Source of the DNA: Sacculina carcini
Lineage: Eukaryota > Arthropoda > Thecostraca > Sacculinidae
Length of the DNA stretch: 64,000 nt
Direction of reading: 5' to 3'
NCBI GenBank assembly: GCA_916048095.2
Contig: OU696589.1
Coordinates: 4,016,948 to 4,080,947 of the forward strand
Shown: positions 11,201 through 19,305 of the stretch, in pieces
Position numbering within the stretch: the first letter of the stretch is position 1
How the letters are laid out: the number at the start of each line of letters is the position of its first letter
Made by a program: the position numbers and the translations under genes
The notes under the pieces: model-generated
Databases searched by the model: none
Seen by the model: the letters and a program-made list of their open reading frames with translations, nothing else
What the model was told of the DNA's origin: nothing

Positions 11201-14200
11201 TCTCCATGTGCAGTCCAAATGTAAATACATTCAACACTCTTGGCGTCGATTCTGTCCTTACTCGCTTTGGAATATATTTTAGAAATTTGTTTCCTCCTTC
11301 AGGATATTTGCGTTTAGTCTGGCTTTGTTTGATATATTTGCCAAATTTCAGTTCAGTCATGGACACTGTGGTCGAGAGGACACAATGTGTTGGTGTTGAA
11401 ATTGTCTATATGTATGGTTTTAACATCAGATTGATTAAAATCCTAATGGCTTTTACAACTAAGCACACGTAATATTTTTCCAATACAATTATTTATTTAT
11501 TTCAATTTAAGTTTTGCTGTTTTAATACTTGAGTGCATAAACCTTCAACCATTGCAAACTATTTGCACTTGTGGCGGTTGGGTCGCCACGGAGCTAAACT
11601 ATCACAAAGGACGAGTGTTCTGGACCGACTGTTTATTGCGACACAGGACACACATGTACAAGGCTGCACCGCACATGCAGATGTATAGGATTGTGTAATA
11701 TGATGCCGCACACAAAACACTGTTGCACGTGGCGCACCACACACTAAATTCTATTTAGCGTTGTCATTTGTGGTGTTTTTGTTATTGTTTCTTCCGAAGA
11801 ATCTGCAAATGTCGAGAATCAAAAGGAAGGAACAGCATCTCACTAAAACTGTTTGCATTCTCGTGTCTGCGTGGATGATGGCCTGGTCTCCGTACGCAGG
11901 TTGGCAAATTCCACAATTCTTGTCTACAGAGACAATTCCCCCAGTGTTCCATTTCCTCCAACGTACCATCTGGTCGAACGCTGATACGATGCGAGGCCAA
12001 TTTTTCTCAGCGGTATAAAGTTCAGTGGTTTTCAAACAATTTAACGCTTACCCGTAAAATTGACCTTTATATCGACCTTAATATCGTATGCCTGTAGTGA
12101 ATATTTGTATGTGTTATATCAGAACCTTATTCCAGATATATTTAACCTGACCTAACCAAGCCTAGCCTACCCTAACAATTGAAATTTTGGCCAAGATACC
12201 CTAACAATTAAAAATTGGCCAAGATGGTCACTGGCATAATTCAGTCTCTAGATATGCCACTGTCAGATGCACTCACGACCTATACCATCTTAGCCAACAG
12301 TGTTCGGTGGCCTCGGTGTTCATTGCGTCGCATCAGAGTTGGACCAGATGGTAGTTTGGGGAAAATGGTCGTAAGCATGTTTGTTGTTATGACTTCAGCT
12401 GTCGTTTTGTTCGGCTTGTGCTATCAGCCGTATGTGAGTCCGTTCACAGCCTCGCTGGCCGCCTTATTCGCCAAATTCTCGGTGGCTTACAATCCCTTCA
12501 TCTACGTAATCTTCCACAACAATTTTCGCGCGGTCAGTGTGATTCGTAAACTTTTGAACTTTTTTTTCGTTACTTTTTTGCTTCAATCTTCATTGCCGTT
12601 TTGGCGTGTACTACCATTAGAATGGACAGTGACGGATCCAGAGTACAATTTTGTGAGGGACTGAATTCATTTAGGGGGCTGAATTTTGGGGCGATCAGTC
12701 ATGTACATGCGTCAATATGGAACGTTTTTGCGATAATGCTTACATCGACAATTTCTACGGAAAATTAATTTTGTGGACATCTTTTAGTTAACCTCTTGGT
12801 TATGAGGAGTTGATGGAAACATTTGGGAGGTGGCTTCAGCCCCATCGGCCTCCTCTGGATCCGCCAGTGAGAATGGATTAGCATTGAATAAGATTTATGA
12901 TTCAGATAAGATAAAGTAAGATAAAGAAGATAGATGAGTTAAAAATAATGTGAGCATTGTAATAATTATTGTTTATGTGGGTGTATGATGTGCTAATTGT
13001 ACGTACATTCCGCCATCAATATCATTTGTCTGGCGAGTGTAAACTGCTTTGAAATTGGTTCATCGAGAACTTCCATTTTTTCCAGTCCATGTTTTCCTAC
13101 TCCTGTTCGATCGCTTGGTGTATCCTCGCTATTTTCTCTAGATTTTTCTAGGAAACAAAAAACGAACACTGTATTTACAAACAGGTGTCCACAAGTCACA
13201 AAGCTACCACACTTCCAACACAATTGTATACTCCAATACGCTTATACACCCTATCTCATACACTCTTTCAGTCTCGCACTTCCTATCTCTGTGTGTGTGC
13301 GTGTGTGTGTGTATGCTCAAATGTAACAGGAGTTAAAGCGAGTATTTGGTTATACACAGTGTACTAAAAGCGTGAAATCCGGGCGCTCTTCGCTTACCAA
13401 CACGGAAAATTTTCGCTTCAACAGCAGGTGAACAGTTGGTCGCAAACACAATGTTTTGAAAGTAATGGGGTTACACAGTTATGTATCGTATCTGATTGCA
13501 AGTAAACTCTTGCAGATACGGGACTTTGGTGTAAATACGCTCGATATTTCATCATTTGTATGTCTGGGTGTATCAGCTTGTGGAATTGCATGTTAATTGT
13601 TATTTATTTTCTTATCTATCATTATTTATTCTTATTCATTAATATTTATTCATATTTATTAATATTTATTAATATTTATTAATATTTATTCCTATTTATT
13701 AATATTTATTCATATTTATTAATATTTATTCTTATTTATTAATATTTATTCTTATTTATTAATATTTGTTCTTTTTTATTAATATTTATTCTTATTTATT
13801 AATATTTATTCCTACTTATTAATATTTATTCTTATTTATTAATATGTATTCCTATTTATTAATATTTATTCTTATTTAATCATATTTATTGTTGATTGCT
13901 GTTATTTATTGAGGAGTGTGGGCGGAGTGATATTATGCGTGAGTCAACGGGGACCCTCAACACTCGGGACTCCGCAACACCCGGTCGGGGGCTTCGGGAG
14001 CAGTTGATACTGCTCTGGTTGAGGGTCCTGTCGCCTCACAAATGATATTGAAAGTTTCATAAAGTAGCGCATAAAAGTACTGTAAGTCTCCAGGAGACCA
14101 GGCAGCTGCTCGTAACTGTGTTTTCCCAAAGACAGACATCTCTTACAAAGGTGCATTATTTGTAATGTAGACCCTAATTATTTCCTTCGGGGTTGATAAA

Positions 14201-14622
14201 ACCTTGTTACGGCTCTGCCTATTATGCATATGTAGATTCCGATCATATTTATTCTCTTTTTTCACTGGGACTGGATTTGTCTCGCCATCATTTGTTATAT
14301 GAACTAAATCTTAAGGCACAAATGTGTATGTTGTGCAAATGTGTGTGTGTGTGTGTATGTGTGTATCCGAGGCAGTAGTTTGGTGCATGTGCGTCTGAAG
14401 AAGTTGAATTCGCGCTCAGTACCACTTCACTCCTCGTCGGTCGTACAAGAGCGCTCAGTACCACTTCACTCCTCGTTGGTCGTACAAGAGCTCGTGGAGC
14501 CCCGACTAGGCATGTCGGTCTCTTCAAATTTGGCTCACATCTCCGAGAACACTTCGTCGAAGAGCTTACGGAGGTGTTACTCGGACAGTCATTTACCTGG
14601 CCATTGTGTGGTTCAAGTGTGA
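3698..14622 (+). CDS. Opsin A (seven-TM light receptor), eight exons
   Basis: An opsin is a G-protein-coupled receptor that binds retinal in the membrane of light-sensing cells. Exons, with phases that all join: a 3698-3846, b 4457-4647, c 5490-5586, d 6170-6293, e 8289-8466, f 11800-11899, g 12399-12545, h 14372-14622. They give about 411 residues plus an unplaced N-terminus. Visible marks: N-glycosylation site NST, TM1-TM7, the disulfide cysteines in WTCQ (exon b) and TSCTF (exon d/e), AVERH in place of DRY, YVPEG in loop 2, AWSPYA in TM6, retinal-binding Lys in LFAKFS, and NPFIY. Tyr sits at the usual counterion site 113, so Glu in VPEG is the likely counterion. Loop 2 resembles r-opsins; the TM7 end does not. 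The subfamily is unassigned. Exons a-e lie in duplication copy A, and f-h lie past the 10750 breakpoint. Confidence 0.9.
4021..4333 (+). mobile_element. tRNA-derived SINE in opsin A intron a-b
   Basis: The head resembles a tRNA gene: an A-box-like GTAGTGGTAGCAC, an anticodon-stem-like CCCGCCCCACAAGCGGG and a B-box-like GGTCCGTGGCTCGAAACC. The body begins CAACAGCCCCTGTCCACCCAG. The same unit occurs at 6318, 37791 and 40118. The tRNA fold is incomplete, so this is a SINE and not a tRNA gene. Confidence 0.8.
4457..4647 (+). CDS. Opsin A exon b (TM1 end, TM2)
   Basis: The acceptor is TTGTGCAG and the donor GTGGGC. It encodes 63 residues: LVSLIGNCMSLLVF (TM1), a basic loop KIRGRR, then LLISLTLSDLGM (TM2, with the conserved Leu and Asp), ending at WTCQ, which holds the first disulfide Cys. 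Phase 0 into exon c. Confidence 0.9.
5401..5489. repeat. (TG)n tract ending at the exon c acceptor
   Basis: A run of TG dinucleotides that leads straight into the AG acceptor at 5488-5489, replacing a normal pyrimidine tract. It is shorter in copy B (about 39168-39225). Confidence 0.9.
5490..5586 (+). CDS. Opsin A exon c (TM3)
   Basis: 97 nt encode MYGYCGGVFGTASLLNLCMI followed by AVERHIVLGNFP. This is TM3 with ERH at the DRY position. The Tyr three residues after the Cys of WTCQ is at the site equivalent to rhodopsin residue 113. The donor GTGAGT is followed by another GT tract. Phase 1. Confidence 0.92.
6170..6293 (+). CDS. Opsin A exon d (TM4, loop 2)
   Basis: The acceptor GGCAG at 6165-6169 is the one that keeps the phase: the split codon with exon c reads Lys. 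It encodes the second intracellular loop, EILAVWLFSVGWMAVPLMGV (TM4) and SRYVPEGFMT. The donor is GTAACT. An earlier AG at 6118-6119 would give the wrong frame. Confidence 0.88.
6318..6577 (+). mobile_element. tRNA-derived SINE in opsin A intron d-e (3'-truncated)
   Basis: Same family as 4021-4333. The head has lost part of the anticodon region and the 3' end is missing: sequence jumps from GCACGGGGCA to TTTTCTAG, whereas copy B keeps another 260 bp or so here. The truncation is therefore a deletion specific to copy A. Confidence 0.75.
6655..6942 (+). repeat. TRIM-1 5' LTR
   Basis: TG...CA repeat of 288 bp. It contains a near-perfect palindrome GGCGCGCGTGGG...CCCACGCGCGCC at about 6874-6906 and GT/GAG-rich stretches. 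Near-identical to 7623-7910. Confidence 0.9.
7623..7910 (+). repeat. TRIM-1 3' LTR
   Basis: Near-identical to the 5' LTR, implying recent insertion. It ends GCTACA and is followed by the TSD GAAC. Confidence 0.9.
7982..8227. mobile_element. hAT-type MITE, family d (copy A)
   Basis: Inverted termini CAGTGGTTCTTATCC and CAGTGGCTCTTATCC. The 8-bp flanks GACTAGAC (7974-7981) and GTCTAGAC (8228-8235) match at seven of eight positions. Length 246 bp with no ORF. Confidence 0.83.
8289..8466 (+). CDS. Opsin A exon e (loop 2 end, TM5)
   Basis: A (GT)n tract (8251-8280) leads into the acceptor ATCGGCAG. The exon starts by completing Ser, then CTFDYLTKDRN with the second disulfide Cys, followed by VIIYIAMSICLCYVLPLVTI (TM5) and the start of loop 3. 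The donor is GTGAAT at 8467. Phase 0. Confidence 0.92.
8874..9035 (+). repeat. TRIM-2 LTR, 5' fragment (copy A)
   Basis: Begins TGTGGTGCGCCACGTG directly after AATC (8870-8873), the TRIM-2 target site also seen in copy B at 46473-46476. It is cut at 9035 by the reverse Gyp1, at the same base as in copy B, so both insertions predate the duplication. Confidence 0.88.
9036..10750 (-). pseudogene. Gyp1 Gypsy retrotransposon, 3' fragment with broken pol
   Basis: Reverse-oriented Gyp1. The LTR spans 9036-9294 (+ strand starts TGTCATGAACATTCC and ends CCTCTGACA). It is followed by the reverse strand of integrase and part of RNase H. Recognisable parts include ITDHNPLVWM of RNase H and the integrase core with SDQG and YHSQADGQTERVIQ. 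Compared with 46639-51439 it has two internal deletions, near 9565 and near 10465, and stops at 10750 where the duplicated segment ends. It is dead. Confidence 0.88.
10751..10773. other. Filler DNA at a duplication breakpoint
   Basis: Between the end of Gyp1 homology (10750) and the resumption of intron sequence (10774) lie about 23 bp that begin CTGCACGCG. That 9-mer also occurs at 8478-8486 and 10780-10788, so the filler looks templated from the neighbouring sequence. Confidence 0.65.
10774..11181 (+). repeat. Second copy of the opsin intron segment 8472-8873, with empty TRIM-2 site
   Basis: The sequence repeats 8472-8873 and 46075-46476 (it starts TGAACGCTGCACGCG) but runs through CTGAATCCTTCTCTGG without interruption. 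That is the uninserted form of the TRIM-2 target AATC. It then continues collinear with 62083 on. This is the older version of the intron. Confidence 0.88.
11570..11741 (-). mobile_element. TRIM-2 solo LTR
   Basis: Reverse-oriented LTR: + strand starts TGTGGCGGTTGGGTCG and ends GCGCACCACA. A perfect 4-bp TSD CACT flanks it (11566-11569 and 11742-11745). At 172 bp it is shorter than the 248-bp LTR at 61835 because the middle is missing. Copy B has the empty site near 62470, so this insertion is specific to this lineage. Confidence 0.85.
11800..11899 (+). CDS. Opsin A exon f (loop 3, TM6)
   Basis: The acceptor is CTTCCGAAG and the donor GTTGGC. It encodes NLQMSRIKRKEQHLTK (basic end of loop 3, with the usual Glu before TM6), then TVCILVSAWMMAWSPYA (TM6 with the Trp-x-Pro-Tyr motif of opsins). 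Phase 1. Confidence 0.92.
12399..12545 (+). CDS. Opsin A exon g (TM7 with retinal-binding lysine)
   Basis: The acceptor GACTTCAG gives a split Ala codon and then VVLFGLCYQPYVSPFTASLA and ALFAKFSVAYNPFIY. The Lys in FAKFS is the Schiff-base lysine; NPFIY is the NPxxY motif. HNNFRAVSVI begins helix 8. The donor GTAAAC after ATT-C (phase 1) fits exon h. An alternative donor GTCAGT at 12533 would be phase 0 and would not fit. Confidence 0.88.
12627..12869. mobile_element. hAT-type MITE, family e
   Basis: Termini CAGTGACGGATCCAGAG and the inverse of CACTGGCGGATCCAGAGG. A perfect 8-bp TSD AGAATGGA lies at 12619-12626 and 12870-12877. No ORF. Confidence 0.85.
12870..13617. other. Opsin A intron g-h, unremarkable part
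   Basis: Intronic sequence with a short GT tract near 13293-13312. I see no conserved coding frame. Confidence 0.5.
13618..13893. repeat. Minisatellite, about 20-bp unit
   Basis: Tandem copies of TTATTAATATTTATTCTTAT with small changes, about 14 units, inside the intron before opsin exon h. Confidence 0.92.
13917..14216. mobile_element. Possible decayed hAT-type element
   Basis: The right edge reads GTTACGGCTCTG, the inverse of the family c terminus CAGAGCCGT, and the interior has GGGGACCCTCAACACTC-type sequence like that of family c. I find no clear left terminus or TSD, so the boundaries are approximate. Confidence 0.4.
14372..14622 (+). CDS. Opsin A exon h (cytoplasmic tail, stop codon)
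   Basis: After a (GT)n tract the acceptor ATCCGAG gives a split Arg codon with exon g and an open frame to TGA at 14620-14622. The tail is Ser/Thr-rich, as expected for receptor-kinase targets. It contains two tandem copies of RSVPLHSSxVVQE (14413-14451 and 14452-14490), identical but for Ser/Leu at one position. The acceptor is weak, so the exon is inferred from phase and frame. Confidence 0.68.
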
Positions 14623-15100
14623 ATTGGCAATGATTTTTACGTCTTTGTTGTGCTATGGAGCTTGAATCTGTATATATGTTTTCGTCCATCATTCGTCAAG
14701 TTCATACATATACGCAAACACACACTTATGTGTATGTGTATTTGCGCGTGTTTGTGTTGTTTTGTTGGTGTGTTGATATGTAGGTATGCTGGTGTGTGTG
14801 TGTGCGTGTATGTGCTTTATACGCCAAATTGCGTCTGTCCGTAATGGGTTGATGACAACAGCACATTATGTTCGGTCCGGGTGTGTTGTGGATGTAATGA
14901 TGAACGGATACATCAAGCAGGCTGCGCACTATTTTGTACATAGCAACAGTGCATTCAGACGATACAATAACCGTTCATCACTCAGCCGTTCAGCCAAAAT
15001 AAAGCATCAGTTTTCATTGAGAATATCACTCAATATGTGCAAAAATAGCTGTCTCTTCGCGAGAAATTATCTTTGACAAATCTATTTATCTATTTATCTA
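14623..15100. other. Non-coding, GT-rich
   Basis: 3' flank of opsin A. Several TGTGTG/ATGTGT stretches. I see no gene. A polyadenylation-type AATAAA lies at 14998-15003; its use is unproven. Confidence 0.4.
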
Positions 15101-15372
15101 CGTTGACCTCGGTTATTGACCTCGATTATTGAAACGCGACATTAACCTCGATTATTGACCTCGGTTGTTGACCCGTGTCTTTGACCTCGGTTAATGACCC
15201 GTGTAACTGACCTCGGTCATTGATCTCGGTTATTGAACTCGTGGCATTGAAATCGTGTCATTGACCTCGGTTATTGACTTGGGTCATATAATTCGTGTCA
15301 TTGAACTCGGTAATTGACCCGTGTCATTGACCTTTGTTATTGACCCGAGTCATTGACCTTGGTTATTGACCC
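15101..15372. repeat. Minisatellite, about 16-bp unit
   Basis: Imperfect tandem copies of TTGACCTCGGTTATTGACCC, in which TTGACC alternates with CGGTTA, CGTGTC or CGATTA. More diverged copies continue to about 15560. Confidence 0.9.
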
Positions 15373-16180
15373 GTGACCGCTGTGTCATTGAACTTTGTTT
15401 TACTCGATTCTTTGTCATCGTCATTTTTGTAGTCGAATCATTTGTCATTCATTTTTGCGATATGGAGACCAGTGGTTTGTATTGTGCACCTGTTTTGTAT
15501 ATAATGTGTCGTTGAATGTCATTGTCATTGTATAATGTGTCGTTGAAGTGCCAATGTCATTGACCTCTCGGTGTCTTCATACCCCCGGCATTCGAATTTG
15601 TATTGTCAACTTCGTGTCGTCGTCCGATTGTGGAGAATGCAATGGAGAAAATGTTTGTTGTCTAGTAATTGACATTGCAGTTCACAACAGCACACTTGGT
15701 CGACGTCTGTGTGTAATTTACGTGCATATCTAACGATGCTTGTGTTTCTCTGAATCCGAGACGTTGTTGAGAAGTCAAAATGATGTTCTACAAATTGTTT
15801 TTGCGTGAACACCAATTGACCCACGCTAGCTAACGTTATACACATTGCGCAATCTGAAAAATGCAGTAATGTATAGCCGGTGCAGTGGCGGACCCAGTAA
15901 TTTTCAATCTGGGGCTTATTTTGTTTATCATACAATGACCATAATATAGATCTGTTGATAAAACACACTTTCGTATTGATTTTTATACTCATTCAAAATG
16001 TCACATTTCTTTCGTTTTCAAGTATATTTTGCATAAGTGTTTGATAATCAATGTTACAATTTTAAATTAATGTTGGAGTAATTAAACTTTCAAAATTTAT
16101 GTTTCAGTTTATAAGGCCAATTTTTATGGTAAGTGGAATTTTGATGAACACATCATTTCAAAATCATCACCACTTCACAT
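15373..16180. other. Non-coding region
   Basis: No gene recognised. A CAGTGGCGGACCCAG terminus at 15885-15899 looks like one end of a hAT-type element whose other end I cannot find. Confidence 0.4.
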
Positions 16181-16472
16181 GCACATGTACAGTACAGTAC
16201 AGTATTCACATACACATGTACAGTACAGAACAATATTCACATACACATGTACAGTACAGTATTTACATACACATGTACAGTACAGAACAGTATTCACATA
16301 CACATGTACAGTACAGTATTCACATACACATGTACAGTACAGTATTCACATACACATGTACAGTACAGAACAGTATTCACATACACATGTACAGTACAGT
16401 ATTTACATACACATGTACAGTACAGAACAATATTCACATGTACATGTTCAGTACAGTATTCACATACACAGT
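16181..16472. repeat. Minisatellite with 26- and 31-bp units
   Basis: Tandem CACATACACATGTACAGTAC units, followed by either AGTATT or AGAACAGTATT, so two unit lengths alternate. Several frames stay open across it only because of the periodicity; it is not a gene. Confidence 0.93.
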
Positions 16473-17476
16473 ATGTATACATCAAGCGTGAGAAATATAT
16501 GCAAATTCAGAGTGACATTTATCTGTGATGTCATTGACATTGCGGTGAACTCTCATTTGAGCAAAAATGGTGCACAAAATATCTTCATCACCAGTAGTCA
16601 TTGTAGTCATCCTCATTAAGTTCTTCATACCTGTTGACACACACACATACACACCCATTTATTCTGTAGGGTACTGGTTTGATCAATTTCAGAGACTGGC
16701 TCGTTACAGTTGAAACACTCGAAACTCAAATTAACTTTTATCATTCAATTACCACAATATTATTAATGCACATTTTTGCAACTCTTAAATATGATATTCT
16801 TAAATATGAGGTTATGAATGCTAGATTATATGCATTGTTTAAGCGGGAAACATTGCTTTTTTAGCCGGAGACAAAGCGATGTGCGATCTTAAACTTTTCT
16901 TCCTGTGTGAGTTCAGCTTTAACTGTCAAAACAAGACCTCTGTAAAAATTACACTCTGAAATCTGAAATATATTTTTCTTCATTCCGCACCAAAGACATG
17001 TCCAGAAATTTCTACAGAAATTAGATTTAATTTATTGTTGTATTTTCTTGGCTGTAGTGTTAGCTTTGCAGCTTGGAAAGTTTGGTATTATAGCCCCAGT
17101 AATAAGCTTGTCTGGCCCGCGCATGTACACATGACCGCTTTATCCCACTGAACACTCACTTGTTGGTAGAAGAATGATAGTCAGTCAGGTTGAGTTCGAA
17201 CTCGTCATTTGATCCATGAGCATTATGAATGCTTACACCAATAAAAGCACTGAATATAAGAACATAAATTGCCACAGAAATACCCTGTGACATCACAAAC
17301 GTATATTATTAACGAACCTATACACTGATGCATACACATAAAGACATTATAAAGTACTGCTGTAAGAAGAAAATGATATATATTAATAGTGGAAACGAGA
17401 TGTGTTTGATTAAATGTTATGTGTCTAGAATATCTTACTAGTATAATCCATTGGGTTGTGCTTATTCCGCTGTATG
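16473..17476. other. Non-coding region
   Basis: AT-rich sequence without recognisable gene, transposon end or RNA. Confidence 0.45.
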
Positions 17477-17817
17477 AAAACATGGCTGGATAGGAGCGAC
17501 TCGAGAGGTTGTTCAAGCCACACTGATGTTCTGCGAGTGTCGATGCCTGGCCTGAACACGTATTGTAGCACACCGGCCACCATTTTCATAGAATACCTTG
17601 CGCAATCAAGAACATTTCTGTCTGCACTGTGGTGCATGCAGAAATGCTGCCACTAGTAAAATCCAATCTTATGCGCTAAACTTGCCGTTTCAACACATGG
17701 CTAGATACAGCCGAGTCGAGCGGTTCGTTGAAGTCACACTGACGTTCTGCAATTGCCGTTGCATTCATTAATTGAGCAATCACAAAAAACGAGCACACTG
17801 GCACACGCAGAAATTTT
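17477..17817. repeat. Diverged direct repeat pair
   Basis: 17477-17645 and 17687-17817 share an order of motifs: ACATGGCTGGATA / ACATGGCTAGATA, GACTCGAG / GAGTCGAG, CACACTGATGTTCTGC / CACACTGACGTTCTGC, GCAATCA, then CACGCAGAAAT / CATGCAGAAAT. This is an old tandem duplication of an unknown sequence. Confidence 0.6.
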
Positions 17818-18185
17818 GAGGCGGAAAAACCAAGCAGGCGCGTATGTAGATCATAATATAGAAGTCTCAGTTAGTCATGTGGTATTTGAGTAGCCATGGA
17901 ACTGTAGGCGCTGCAAGTTTGCATATTTTACTTATTTGTTCACGTGTCATGGTAATTAATGTATTGTGTTGTTTTAAAGGTGCATTTTTTGTTATGCTTA
18001 TATGTGTGTTATGATGTTTTAATGTTATATTTATTATCGCTGTATAAACGCAAAAACATGCATGTCTATATTTGCGGCACGTGTGTTATTGTATGTCTAT
18101 GTAATTGAGTGTGTTGTGCATTGCTTTATGTGTGCAATTCTTGTCTCGCGTCGCGTTCCCTGTAAAATATCTCATTCTGCGCATT

Positions 18186-18387
18186 TTTTTTTAATTCGGG
18201 GAGAATGATAGGACAGAAGAAAGCTGCCGTTACAGTGGGGGCACCAACTCTGCTGAATTATCGCGCCCCCACCGGTCCTGACAGTAGTATCTCGGGGAAA
18301 AGAAGCAGAGGGTCCGCTTTTAGTCGCCTCTTACGACACGCAGCGGATACGGCGGCAGTATTCTTTTCCACTGACCGCAGGGAGCAT
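18186..18387 (-). mobile_element. SINE-like retroposon with 13-bp TSD
   Basis: About 200 bp starting with a T-run on the + strand (a poly-A tail on the minus strand). It is flanked by an exact 13-bp direct repeat CATTCTGCGCATT (18173-18185 and 18388-18400). The interior includes TCGCCTCTTACGACACGCAG, which I recall as a motif widely scattered in invertebrate genomes. The poly-A tail and long TSD indicate LINE-driven insertion. Confidence 0.75.
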
Positions 18388-18423
18388 CATTCTGCGCATT
18401 GCGCAAGTAGACTCATGCAGCGC

Positions 18424-18488
18424 GGATTTATGTGAGTATCGGACAACTTCCGGTGAGCGCGCTCATTGTCCGATACTGGCATAAATCC
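18424..18488. other. Long hairpin in Gyp3 LTR
   Basis: GGATTTATG..AGTATCGGACAA pairs with TTGTCCGATACT..CATAAATCC, a stem of over 20 bp around a GCGCGC-containing loop. The same hairpin is at 52577-52641 and 54754-54818 in the other Gyp3 LTRs. Confidence 0.85.
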
Positions 18489-18947
18489 GAAATACACTTA
18501 GGCACGCGCATAGCGGTGTGAGGCACCGCTCATCGCTCGCTGTTAAGTGCCTCAAGATCTCGCCCTATTCGACTCGCTCATTTTTGCTGTTTGTATCATC
18601 AACCCGTGTGTATCGTCGATCTGTGTGTGTCATCGACGACTATTTGTATTGTTTGCGGACGGCGACAATATAGCGTTCGGGAAAACTCGCGTTTTCTGCT
18701 AATCAGCCAAATATATCAAGCTGCTCTTTTAAGAGCATTTACTTAGCGAATCATTTACACCGCCTTTTTAAAGGCGAATTGTCAGTTGCGAATTCGACGC
18801 GTTGTCCAGTCTTTTTAAAGACTAACCGAATTTAACGCAATAGACAGAGCGTTTCCGGTGTCGTTGACAATCGCGGTTTGTCAACTTTGGCGTAGCAATG
18901 TCTACCAACAGAAAAACACACGTGGACCGACACACACTCTCACACAG

Positions 18948-19131
18948 CAGTGGCGGCGCCAGGAATTTACCGATGGGGGGCTGAGGAAAATGTTGTGGGG
19001 ACTTGGCGAAGCATGAAGAGCTACACTCGAACGCTGACTACATAATATTATAATAAGTGACTGGGGCACACTAAATCAGTCCTCGAACTTAAACCATTTT
19101 TCATTTACAAGTGTAGGAAGCTGAATTTATA
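18948..19131. mobile_element. hAT-type element related to family b (left end only)
   Basis: Starts CAGTGGCGGCGCCAGGAAT and shares GACTTGGCGAAGCA..AGAGCTACACTCGA with family b. No right terminus was found, so the end given is where similarity fades. Confidence 0.5.
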
Positions 19132-19305
19132 GTAGTAAGAAATTGTAATATCCATGATTAAATTTTTTGAGGGACTTGTGGGGACTTGACATATTTTTGG
19201 GGACGTGTTTTCATTTTTCTATTTGTGCCTACTCCCTGCTCGCTGTGATGTTCCTGTCGGTTGTCTTTTTCGCGCCTGTGTATGAATATGTGCGCTATAT
19301 TAAAT

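Larger units (their letters stand above)
17903..18911 (+). repeat. Gyp3-family LTR (solo or truncated)
   Basis: It begins TGTAGGCGCTGCAAG, like the start TGTAGGCGCC of the Gyp3 LTRs at 51859-53047 and 54748-55225 (reverse strand). It shares with them the GCGCAAGTAGACTC block, a 65-bp hairpin and a set of TTTTTAAA-core hairpins. The right end (about 18911) and TSD are uncertain. A SINE is inserted at 18186. Confidence 0.7.

Noticed and set aside
11900-12018. Extension of opsin exon f through GWQIPQFLSTET to a stop
   Set aside because: It would end the receptor before TM7; donor GTTGGC at 11900 joins TM6 to the TM7 exon in frame and matches opsin structure.
16099-16619. Long frames rich in TYTCTVQ-type repeats
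   Set aside because: All three frames on both strands are open over the minisatellite; no conservation beyond the repeat.
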